Shown here one piece after another: positions 55,515 through 63,587 of a stretch of 64,000 bases of DNA (the first letter of the stretch is position 1; every line of letters starts with the position of its first letter). The position numbers were made by a program, and so were the translations under genes. Origin of the DNA: Promethearchaeota archaeon (GTDB lineage: Archaea > Asgardarchaeota > Lokiarchaeia > Sigynarchaeales > SOKP01); NCBI GenBank assembly GCA_016839635.1, contig JAEOTV010000111.1:1-64000 (forward strand), read 5' to 3'. The notes under the pieces are model-generated. The model searched no databases. It was not told where the DNA came from and saw only the letters and a list, made by a program, of their open reading frames with translations.

Positions 55515-57488
55515 ATGACAGAGCAAGTATGTAGATTTTGTCACAGATATGTGAAATTAGCTTATTATTGTGAAGAATGTGGTTCTAGTTGTTGCCCAGA
55601 ATGCCTTCATGAAAAAAAAGTTGATTTCTTTATTTGTCAAGAATGTAAATCTAAAAATATAGAATTTTTAAATTCTGAGAATAAGAAAATCTGTACAGAT
55701 TGTGGAACTGAAAATGTTGCTAAAGTCAATCAACGCTTAAAATCCTGTCCAAAATGCGATTCACATCAAATTATTAACATCTACGAAAAAAAAGAAGAAT
55801 TAGAAAAGAATTTTTTGGAATTAATTAAAAGTACACGGTTCTTTATTAATCCTTTAAAAGAGATTCTTGATAAATTGTATTTTTATCAATCAAAAATAAA
55901 GGAAGTAAGAGACCCTCCAAATAAATATTATCACTTTCCCCAAATGGAATCAGATTTATTAGCTTTTTTTAAGTTATTCAATTATATTCAAAATACATTA
56001 TTTGAAAAGGTAAATGTTCATTTTCATCAGATAAATCAAAATAAAGAATATTTCTTTGATATTTACACCCAACCAAACTCAAACATAAATATCATTGAGG
56101 GTATTTTTGAAAATTTATCACGTAGCTATAGTTCAATTGAGGAATTTATAAAAATCAATTTAGAAACATTTAACGTTGGATTTAATACCTTTGAAAATAA
56201 CCTGAGCTTTGTAGATAAAGTTAAGCATTATTTTAATTCCTACAATAAAATACTTAGACTTGCAGAAGGTGAGAAACCAGTTTACGCAATTTATGCTAAA
56301 TTAACTAATGGTTTAAACACACATGATAAATACAAGAAAGATAAGGGTATTTTATTTATAACAAATTTTGATCTTTCATTTATTCATAAATTTGGAGTAA
56401 AGAAAAAGAAAAAGGAATTAATTTTTAAAGCCCCTGTTCAAGATTTAACAAGATTAAAAGAAAAAGGTAAAGTTTTCAAAAAACTCTATATTGAATTTGC
56501 CTATGGAAAATATGAATTTACATTACCCCCTAAATCTGTTTCTAGAGTAATTGAATATATCCTTTTAGCGAGATCCTTTGATGAAACAACGATATATGAT
56601 GAAAAAAATGCAAAGAAACTTCAATACATTGATTTAGATTTAAATGACTTAACAAATTTTATTGAGGAGAGCATTAACTCATTTTTTAGTATAAAATGTC
56701 AATATAATAAAAGTTTTGAAAATATATATACTCAAAATAAGGATGTAACTTACCCATTTGGTGTTCACCCCAACCAAATACCCAATATTTCATCTCGAAC
56801 ACCTGCTCAACTTCTCAATCCTCAAAATAGTGCTCAACCTTGGCTCAACTTTCCAGGAAGTTCAAATTTATATCAAAGAGATAATAGGGCCACTTATAAC
56901 TATCCTAATCCTGGTCAATCTTCTCCACCTATCGCTAATTCTCAAATTCCCAACTATGATAGGAATAATTTCTTCTCACAAAATCCGTATGATCCAAATC
57001 GTTATCAAAATTATAATCCTCAGAGAATAAATCCAAATAACCATTTAAACAATAACTTAAATCCACAGATTCAAAACCAAATAATAAATGACTTTTATAA
57101 TGAGAATGATTATTTCCTAAATAAAGAAGCGACTTTCCAGGATTATAACAGAAATCATTTATCTGAAATGTTTGATTCAGAATATATTCCACCAGATAAT
57201 TCATATAGGTATAAGCAAAAATTATTTAAAATAGATAAAGAAAAACACAAGAAAATGCTCGAATTAGATAAAGAACGTTATAGTTTGAAAGAAACATTGA
57301 AAAAACTTGACAATAAGTTTGATCAAGGAATTATATCTGAAGTAGACTATTTTAAGACCTTTAAAAACCTCCAAAAAGAAATATATTTAATAGAAAAAAA
57401 AATTAATGACCTAAAAGAGAGTCTGGAAGAGATTGAAACTCTCAAAAGAAGCAGTAGAAATTTTGATAAAAGGCGTTTTTATACATAG
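55515..57488 (+). CDS. Zinc-finger, PH/GRAM-like, coiled-coil protein
   Basis: About 657 residues with an unusual layout. Positions from ATG 55515. N-terminal cysteines in pairs at about 6/9, 19/22, 27/30, 41/44, 60/63 and 78/81 (CRFC, CEEC, CCPEC, CQEC, CTDC, CPKC) form RING/B-box-like or double zinc-ribbon fingers. A helical region spans about 85-250. Residues about 255-365 (AIYAKLTNGL, GILFITNFDLSFIHKFG, KEYEFTLPPKSV-like) form alternating strands ending in a helix, as in PH/GRAM folds. A low-complexity Asn/Pro/Gln-rich linker at about 410-545 follows. It ends in a SHOCT-like coiled coil (about 560-655; DNKFDQGIISEVDYFKTFKNLQ). Function unknown; membrane or lipid-linked signalling is plausible. 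Confidence 0.8.
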   Translation: MTEQVCRFCHRYVKLAYYCEECGSSCCPECLHEKKVDFFICQECKSKNIEFLNSENKKICTDCGTENVAKVNQRLKSCPKCDSHQIINIYEKKEELEKNFLELIKSTRFFINPLKEILDKLYFYQSKIKEVRDPPNKYYHFPQMESDLLAFFKLFNYIQNTLFEKVNVHFHQINQNKEYFFDIYTQPNSNINIIEGIFENLSRSYSSIEEFIKINLETFNVGFNTFENNLSFVDKVKHYFNSYNKILRLAEGEKPVYAIYAKLTNGLNTHDKYKKDKGILFITNFDLSFIHKFGVKKKKKELIFKAPVQDLTRLKEKGKVFKKLYIEFAYGKYEFTLPPKSVSRVIEYILLARSFDETTIYDEKNAKKLQYIDLDLNDLTNFIEESINSFFSIKCQYNKSFENIYTQNKDVTYPFGVHPNQIPNISSRTPAQLLNPQNSAQPWLNFPGSSNLYQRDNRATYNYPNPGQSSPPIANSQIPNYDRNNFFSQNPYDPNRYQNYNPQRINPNNHLNNNLNPQIQNQIINDFYNENDYFLNKEATFQDYNRNHLSEMFDSEYIPPDNSYRYKQKLFKIDKEKHKKMLELDKERYSLKETLKKLDNKFDQGIISEVDYFKTFKNLQKEIYLIEKKINDLKESLEEIETLKRSSRNFDKRRFYT

Positions 57489-57521
57489 AATGTTATTTTT
57501 AAGTTTTATGCGGAATCAGCA

Positions 57522-57530
57522 TTTTTTTTT
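57522..57530 (+). terminator. Poly-T terminator
   Basis: Nine consecutive T residues 34 bases past the 57488 stop codon, in the gap before the MetE-like gene. Confidence 0.5.
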
Positions 57531-57567
57531 CTCTTAAATTTATATTTTTTTTAATATATTACATTAT

Positions 57568-58587
57568 ATGGATAAAGATGATGGATTATTTACTACTTTA
57601 GTAGGAAGTTGGCCTTTAGAAAATACAAATAATAACATGGTAAAGGTTTTTACTGATTTAATTGAGATTGGCATCGATTTTCCATGCTATCCTCAATTGT
57701 TATCCATGACTTATCAATTCCTATCTCCTTTATCTAAAATTTTACCTCAATTAGATGAAATCAATGAAAAATTTTATCTATATGAGGAATTTGAGACTCC
57801 AAAGGAACCTATTGCCCTTGAATATGGAAAATTTATTATAAATTATTTTAATGAACATCCAAATCTTAAGAAATCAATTAGAGGTACAAAAGCTTGCCTA
57901 ACTGGACCCTTCACTTTAGCATTTGAGACAATATTAAAAAACTCTATTGCTAAAGGCTTAAAACCAATACTATTCGAGGAACCACGAGCAGTAATGGTAG
58001 ATTGGATTGTAGACAAGTTTGCAGAGATTATAAAGCAAATTGGAACTGCTTATAGTGATATGAAAATAGATATTATTTCTTGTGATGAACCTATTTTAGG
58101 ATTGTTAGTAGGAAGGAAAGTTTTGTTTCATTCAGAAGATTTTATCATTAAAACTATTAATAAAGCAATATCTGGAATAAAAGGATTACCTTCTATACAT
58201 GTATGTGGTAGAATAAGTCCCTATCTACGAGATCTTCTTTTAAAGACAAATGTGAAAATTTTAGATCACGAATTTAGTACAAATCAAGAGAATTTTGAGG
58301 TGTTTGAGAAAAAACATTTCCAGGGAACTGATAAATTCTTAGCATTGGGAACAGTTGATTCAAAATTTGTACCGATTAAAAATAAAAAAATTGATGAGTA
58401 TGTGGAAAAAGTTGATTTTCTTAAAAGATATATCAAGAAAGGAATAGATCATTATGGAAAAGAGAATTTAATTATCAAACCAGATTGTGGCTTCTACCCC
58501 TTGAAAGTTTTTGGAGAAAAAGACGGATATGAAATAGCAATCAATAAGGTGAGAAATATGGTCCTTGCTTTGAAGGAATTAAAGTAA
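57568..58587 (+). CDS. MetE-like (cobalamin-independent methionine synthase) protein
   Basis: 339 residues, matching the C-terminal catalytic barrel of MetE, as in short archaeal methionine synthases. LVGSWPLENTNN starts the barrel, followed by TKACLTGPFTLAFE. The zinc ligands appear as H and C in SIHVCGRISP, with the later C in IKPDCGFYPL, and a Glu between them. Archaeal short MetE uses a corrinoid or other methyl donor rather than folate. No N-terminal MetE half is present. It is next to the convergent ESCRT-III gene. Might instead be a methyl transferase with another acceptor. Confidence 0.85.
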   Translation: MDKDDGLFTTLVGSWPLENTNNNMVKVFTDLIEIGIDFPCYPQLLSMTYQFLSPLSKILPQLDEINEKFYLYEEFETPKEPIALEYGKFIINYFNEHPNLKKSIRGTKACLTGPFTLAFETILKNSIAKGLKPILFEEPRAVMVDWIVDKFAEIIKQIGTAYSDMKIDIISCDEPILGLLVGRKVLFHSEDFIIKTINKAISGIKGLPSIHVCGRISPYLRDLLLKTNVKILDHEFSTNQENFEVFEKKHFQGTDKFLALGTVDSKFVPIKNKKIDEYVEKVDFLKRYIKKGIDHYGKENLIIKPDCGFYPLKVFGEKDGYEIAINKVRNMVLALKELK

Positions 58588-58635
58588 AATTATTTAGCTT
58601 ATATGCAAAAAGTAAAAGAAATTTACAAAAAAGTT

Positions 58636-59286
58636 TTACCCTTCCAATTCTTTACGGAGTTTGTCGATCTCGTCTTTTAATTGAACTTTTGATTTAATTT
58701 CAGCTTCCTCTTCTTCAAGATCATATTCTGGGAGATATTGTAGGTCATCAGCAGGAGTTTCAGGCATTGTTCCTCCTTGCTCTAGAAGCATTTCGGTCTC
58801 AAGTTGATTTAATTCCTCTGTAACATCAATTGCAAGATCAATTTCTGGATCACCGCCTAAAATTTCTGCAGCTTCTTCAATTTCTGCAACGTATTGCTCA
58901 GAATCTTCTGCTATTTCAGCAACTTTTGTAGGTGATGCTTTTGTTGCGATGTATTCTAACTCATCCCTTATTCCTCCCATTACATCACCAGTTTGAGATA
59001 TAATCATTCCCTCTTCTATCGCCTGAATTTGTCTTTCAATCTTTAATCGTATGTTATTACTACGGTCAACTTTTGCTTGATATGATTTATATTGTACTAA
59101 ATAGGTTTTTGCACGATCTTTTTCACCGCGTTTTAATGCTATTTTTGCATTTTTTCTGCTAATCTCAGCACGTTTATTATAACCCCTATTCATCACATTC
59201 AATTTATGGATATGACTTTTAGCTTTCATAACCAAATCTTCCTTTTCTTTGCTCTTACGTGGAAAGAGTTTCTTTTTTAACCCCAT
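58636..59286 (-). CDS. ESCRT-III (Snf7/CHMP) family protein
   Basis: 216 residues: a basic N-terminal helix (MGLKKKLFPRKSKEKE), long helices at about 15-97 with heptads, a third at 102-115, a fourth at 121-145 (VAEIAEDSEQYVAEIEEAAEIL), the EELNQLETEML segment at 157-167, and an acidic linker ending in helix 201-216 (LKDEIDKLRKELEG). This is the Snf7 fold with the C-terminal tail of the CHMP4/Vps20-32-60 group that polymerises on membranes and is unlocked by Vps4. The last helix may serve as a MIM for Vps4. No Vps4 or other ESCRT gene is in the window. It is divergent from aroB' with 152 bases between the starts. Confidence 0.88.
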   Translation of the reverse strand: MGLKKKLFPRKSKEKEDLVMKAKSHIHKLNVMNRGYNKRAEISRKNAKIALKRGEKDRAKTYLVQYKSYQAKVDRSNNIRLKIERQIQAIEEGMIISQTGDVMGGIRDELEYIATKASPTKVAEIAEDSEQYVAEIEEAAEILGGDPEIDLAIDVTEELNQLETEMLLEQGGTMPETPADDLQYLPEYDLEEEEAEIKSKVQLKDEIDKLRKELEG

Positions 59287-59438
59287 TTTATCATTACACC
59301 ATTTAGAACATTAATTTAATATTATCTGATTATATGAATTAAATAAAGTTTCTGACTTAAAAATTTAATATTATTTAATATAATATAATAAAATAATTCT
59401 CATCAAAAAAGTTTAGCCTAGACCAATATTTGAGCACC

Positions 59439-60554
59439 ATGAAAAAAATTATATTAGACTTTGAAACAAAAAACCAAAAATTCAAAGAACTAGTTCAAGA
59501 AGCTTTAAATAGAAATTTTTTAGAATTTTTTGTTTCACAAGAAACGTTTAAAGAATTTGAGAAAATTGAAAGAATAAATCTTTATTCCAAAAATCCTGAT
59601 ATTCCCACTAAATATTTAGTATACGATAATAAGAATTTTTTCTCAGAAAATTTAGCTAATCAAAAATATATTAATAAGAATTTTGGATTTTTTGTTGAAT
59701 TAAAAACTAAAGAAGATGAACAAGAAATTATTGAATTAGCAAAAAGTAGATATGTAGATTTTATTATAGTTTCCGCTAAAAACTGGAAAATAATTCCTTT
59801 CGAAAACCTTATTGCTGAAATGCATTCAAACGATACAGACTTAATTGCATCAGTTGAATCACTAAAAGAAGCGGAAATAATGTTAAAAACTCTTGAAATT
59901 GGAGTTGACGGAATTATGATAAAACCAACAAATGTCAATGAAATAATTGAATTGAAAAAAATGTTACACCTAAAATACCACTTAAAATTAACTAATGCGA
60001 CAGTTAAAAACATCCAAAATATCCCTGAGAGTGAAAGAGTCTGTGTAGACACCACTTCACTTCTGAATGTAGGTGAGGGATTTTTAGTTGGATCAACAGC
60101 CAAAGGCTTCTGTTTGATTCATTCTGAGACATTTGAAACTCAATTTGTGGCATCAAGACCATTTCGTGTAAATGCGGGGGATGTTTCAGCTTATATCTTA
60201 GTACCTGATGATGATCCTAATAAAATCTATCGAACAAAGTATCTAAGTGAATTAAAGGGAGGAGATAAAGTTCTAGCTGTAAATTCTGAAGGAGACGTTA
60301 GAATTGTTTTTATAGCAAGAGTAAAAATAGAAACACGTCCAATGCTTAGATTTGAACTAGAAACAATGGATCGTGATAAAAAAATTCAAATAAGTTGTAT
60401 TTGTCAAAATGCGGAGACAGTTCGTCTACTCGAGGGCGATGGTAAAACAAAAGCTGTTAGTGATATTAAAATTGGAGATATTCTTCTCGTATATGTTGGA
60501 TCTGGAGCGACACATTTTGGTACATTAATAAAAGAAACAATAATAGAAAAGTAG
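59439..60554 (+). CDS. aroB': 3-dehydroquinate synthase II
   Basis: Archaeal enzyme that makes 3-dehydroquinate from 2-amino-3,7-dideoxy-D-threo-hept-6-ulosonate for aromatic amino acid synthesis. SRPFRVNAGDVSAYILVPDD and ELKGGDKVLAV are diagnostic, and the C-terminal VGSGATHFGTLIKE is a family mark. About 371 residues is usual. ATG 59439 is preferred over TTG 59430. Its partner ADTH synthase (aroA') is not in the window. Single-gene transcript. Confidence 0.95.
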   Translation: MKKIILDFETKNQKFKELVQEALNRNFLEFFVSQETFKEFEKIERINLYSKNPDIPTKYLVYDNKNFFSENLANQKYINKNFGFFVELKTKEDEQEIIELAKSRYVDFIIVSAKNWKIIPFENLIAEMHSNDTDLIASVESLKEAEIMLKTLEIGVDGIMIKPTNVNEIIELKKMLHLKYHLKLTNATVKNIQNIPESERVCVDTTSLLNVGEGFLVGSTAKGFCLIHSETFETQFVASRPFRVNAGDVSAYILVPDDDPNKIYRTKYLSELKGGDKVLAVNSEGDVRIVFIARVKIETRPMLRFELETMDRDKKIQISCICQNAETVRLLEGDGKTKAVSDIKIGDILLVYVGSGATHFGTLIKETIIEK

Positions 60555-60630
60555 GAATCTTATTATTGGATTTTTTATTTAATTATTTTGATCTTTAAAT
60601 TATAATTAGATTAAATTGGATGTAAATTAA

Positions 60631-61887
60631 TTGACAACTTATTGGGCTCCATTACTTCACATTTATCAACCACCAACTCAAGATCCTAAAGTTTTAAGAA
60701 ATATAAATAAGGAATGTTATAAACCATTGTTTTCCTTACTTGAAGAATACGATAATCCAAAAATTTCTCTCAATATAAATGGTGTCCTTATTGAGTTGTT
60801 TTATGAATTTGGTTTATCTGATACAATGGATTTACTTAAGAATTTAGTTTCTGAAAATAAAATTGAAATTGTGGGAACCGCAATGTTTCACCCAATCCTG
60901 CCACTAATCCCTAAAAAGGAAGCTCAACATCAAGTTCAAATGAACGAGGAAATAAATAGAAAAGAATTTGGTCGATGGGAGAGAAAAGGTTTTTTTCCAC
61001 CAGAATTGGCAATCTCCGGAGGGATTGCGGGATTGATTCGTCAATTAGGCTACAAATGGGTTATAATGAGTGGAATTGCATGTCCTGTAGATTGGCCATA
61101 CGATAAGATCTTTGCATCTCCAAAAGGGCTTCAATTATTCTTTCGAGATGATATTATAAGCAACAAAATTGCTTTTAAGAATATTACAGCAAAAAATTTC
61201 GTTAAAGAAATTAAAACAATGAATAAAAACAATGAAAAAAAAAATCCAACATATGTTCTAACTGCTTTAGACGGGGAAACATTTGGACATCACATCAAAA
61301 ATTACCACAAAACCTTTTTGGGTAAATCCCTAGAATTAATAGACCAAGAAGATAATTTAAAGACTATTTTTATATCAGATCTGGATCATCATTTTCCAAT
61401 CGCAAAGAAAAAAATTATTCCACGAGAATCGAGTTGGAGTACATCTTATGAAGATCTGAAAGCTAAAGTTCCATATCCCCTATGGGATCATCCAGATAAT
61501 AGTGTTCATAAGTATTATTGGAAACTTATGAGAAGTCTGAATAATCTAATGAATTTGTTGGATACTCTTGATTTAACTAAAGATTGGGAAGTAGATAATT
61601 ACTATAATACTGCTAAACACTTCTATAGTAGAGGAATTTATTCATGTCCTATGTGGTGGGCTAATCCACTTAATAGAACTTGGAGTCCAAATCTTATTTA
61701 CAAGGGAATAGAATTACTTATGAGGGCAGCTCTAAATGCTCAAATGGCTCTAGTTATTTCGGGTAAATCTGATGAAAGTGATGGATATTTTGATTCTATT
61801 TCTTATTATCACGGGCTTATACTAATGGAGTTAAATAATACCACAAAAAAGAATCTAAAGCAGTTAAATAATAATAATAATCCATGA
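60631..61887 (+). CDS. GH57-family glycoside hydrolase
   Basis: Alpha-glucan hydrolase or 4-alpha-glucanotransferase. Catalytic nucleophile E125 is in FFPPELAIS; acid/base D214 is in TALDGETFGHH. The opening TTYWAPLLHIYQPP is the GH57 motif 1. TTG 60631 is the only start in the open frame, with no ATG nearby. 418 residues is a compact single-domain GH57. No signal peptide, so it acts in the cytoplasm, in line with intracellular glycogen. The GT5 enzyme 9 kb away would make the substrate. Confidence 0.9.
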   Translation: MTTYWAPLLHIYQPPTQDPKVLRNINKECYKPLFSLLEEYDNPKISLNINGVLIELFYEFGLSDTMDLLKNLVSENKIEIVGTAMFHPILPLIPKKEAQHQVQMNEEINRKEFGRWERKGFFPPELAISGGIAGLIRQLGYKWVIMSGIACPVDWPYDKIFASPKGLQLFFRDDIISNKIAFKNITAKNFVKEIKTMNKNNEKKNPTYVLTALDGETFGHHIKNYHKTFLGKSLELIDQEDNLKTIFISDLDHHFPIAKKKIIPRESSWSTSYEDLKAKVPYPLWDHPDNSVHKYYWKLMRSLNNLMNLLDTLDLTKDWEVDNYYNTAKHFYSRGIYSCPMWWANPLNRTWSPNLIYKGIELLMRAALNAQMALVISGKSDESDGYFDSISYYHGLILMELNNTTKKNLKQLNNNNNP

Positions 61888-61890
61888 ACT

Positions 61891-62277
61891 TTATTTATTT
61901 CTTAGAATCAATCTACTAAGAGTTTTATTCCAATCATCTAATTTTCGGACATACCAAGCACCTGAGTCTAATTCTCCATTTTCATTAGTAAATATTACCT
62001 TTAATAGGAGTTTAAGCACTGATCTATGTAGATGTGATTTTGGATTTGTAATTTCAATGATAGATTTAATTGGTATGATTAGATCTTTTTTAGGTTTCCA
62101 CATTCCAAAAAATAGTTCTTCTTCTGTAAGTAACAAAACGCCATTCCCACGAACTTTCCAAACTCCCGATGATTCTAATCCAAAGAAGTTAGAGATATCA
62201 TCTACAAGCAGAACGCTTCTATTATCATAATTTTCATGTATCTCATTAATTCTTTTTTTAAAAATTTTTTTAAGCAT
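61891..62277 (-). CDS. GRAM/PH-like domain protein
   Basis: 128 residues from ATG 62277; an upstream in-frame TTG 62328 adds 17. The first 15 residues are strongly basic (KKIFKKR). Residues about 36-128 form an alternating strand pattern with a WKVRGNGVLLLTEEELFFGMW core, PKKDLIIPIKSIIEI, and a C-terminal helix, as in GRAM/PH domains that bind lipids or proteins. No transmembrane segment. It converges tail to tail with GH57 within 4 bases. Not a named family; I infer membrane association from fold pattern and basic start. Confidence 0.65.
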   Translation of the reverse strand: MLKKIFKKRINEIHENYDNRSVLLVDDISNFFGLESSGVWKVRGNGVLLLTEEELFFGMWKPKKDLIIPIKSIIEITNPKSHLHRSVLKLLLKVIFTNENGELDSGAWYVRKLDDWNKTLSRLILRNK

Positions 62278-62402
62278 AATAAAATCAATTGAAAATGATA
62301 TCCAATTAAGTGAATAAAATGTAAGCAAAAATTATATAATTTCTAATTTATTTAATTTACAAAATAATATTATAAATAAGATTTTTATTTAAAAACAGAG
62401 CA

Positions 62403-63455
62403 ATGTCAAGAGGAAACGAGAAAAAAATTAAATATTGCGTCTTCTGTGGAGCTGACATAGCAGAAAACAAGACTTATTGTCCTAATTGTGGTAAATTAGT
62501 TATTAAGATTGTGCCTGGGAAAAAAATTCCGAAACCACAACCCATCTCTAAGGTAGATTTTTCAAGAAAGTGCCCTAACTGTGGATCTATAATAACTTCT
62601 AATATCTTAGATCAGTGCCCTATATGCAATACAGAATTAGAGAAAATCTCTGAAATCAGAAAAACCATAGTTCAAAAGAAACCTGGTTTAATTTTTACTA
62701 ATAAAAAACTTGAACCTGAACAAAAATTTATTTTAAGGAAAGATACTTGGAATCTTAAAGAAGGGATAAATGTTTTTGGAACTTGTATTTATATATTAGT
62801 AATAGTTTTTTTTTTACTGGCGACATTTTCGTTTCAATTTGAATCAGCATCCCTGTCCATTGAACAAATTCTACTGAGTCAAGTTCCTGAATTACTATTT
62901 GGTATATATCCATTCTGGTATATTTATAATAAAAAGCATAGTTTTACTAAATTAGGATTTCGCTCTGAATCTAAAAAAATTCCTTTAGCATTAATAGTTG
63001 GTATTTTGGGTTCTCTAATGTTGTTGTTACTCAATTTCTTTTCTGATAGATTTATTTACTTCATGTCAGATGCAGGTTTAGACTTTTTTAATATTACATC
63101 TAGTATTGAAGAATATAATCTAGTTATTAGAAATTCTGAATTACTATGGAACATTCTTCTAATACTGACCTTATGTGGACTAACAATATCTTCAGAAATT
63201 GTATTTCGGGGAGTTTTACATAACACATTAAAACAAAGATTTAAAAACAATTATATTGTGATCCTCATAGTTGCTTCAGCTTATTCCATTCTCATGTTAT
63301 TATTCACAATTCCGTATGGAATCTACTTCTTTCTCTTTAATTTTCTAGGATACATCGTGCTTGGATTCCTTTATGAATTAAATCAAAACATATATAATAC
63401 TATGTTGGCTGGGCTTTTGTACAATATTATTTCGATTATCATTATCCTTCTCTAA
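62403..63455 (+). CDS. Zinc-ribbon membrane protein, degenerate CPBP-like
   Basis: 350 residues. Two N-terminal zinc ribbons: CVFC/CPNC (about 12-30) and CPNC/CPIC (about 58-76). Then come about eight membrane segments in the last 230 residues. The CPBP intramembrane protease core is recognisable in EIVFRGVLHNTLKQRF, but the usual EExxxR pair is Ser-Glu-Ile-Val-Phe-Arg, and the His residues expected in later helices are replaced (AGLLYN). It is thus probably not an active protease, or one with altered chemistry. Its ATG follows an A-rich leader; the next gene begins 132 bases later. Confidence 0.75.
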   Translation: MSRGNEKKIKYCVFCGADIAENKTYCPNCGKLVIKIVPGKKIPKPQPISKVDFSRKCPNCGSIITSNILDQCPICNTELEKISEIRKTIVQKKPGLIFTNKKLEPEQKFILRKDTWNLKEGINVFGTCIYILVIVFFLLATFSFQFESASLSIEQILLSQVPELLFGIYPFWYIYNKKHSFTKLGFRSESKKIPLALIVGILGSLMLLLLNFFSDRFIYFMSDAGLDFFNITSSIEEYNLVIRNSELLWNILLILTLCGLTISSEIVFRGVLHNTLKQRFKNNYIVILIVASAYSILMLLFTIPYGIYFFLFNFLGYIVLGFLYELNQNIYNTMLAGLLYNIISIIIILL

Positions 63456-63575
63456 TTTTAACTTTTCATTACCCCCCAAATATAAAATTTAATAAAATAT
63501 AATAAATCAATAATCTCTAGATTTATTTTTTATTTTAACCATAGTTTTATTATTACGATTTAATCTAATAGGTTT

Positions 63576-63579
63576 GGAG
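63576..63579 (+). promoter_or_regulatory. Shine-Dalgarno site for the last gene
   Basis: GGAG ends 8 bases before TTG 63588 and supports TTG as the start of the gene cut by the window edge. Confidence 0.55.
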
Positions 63580-63587
63580 TAACAAAT

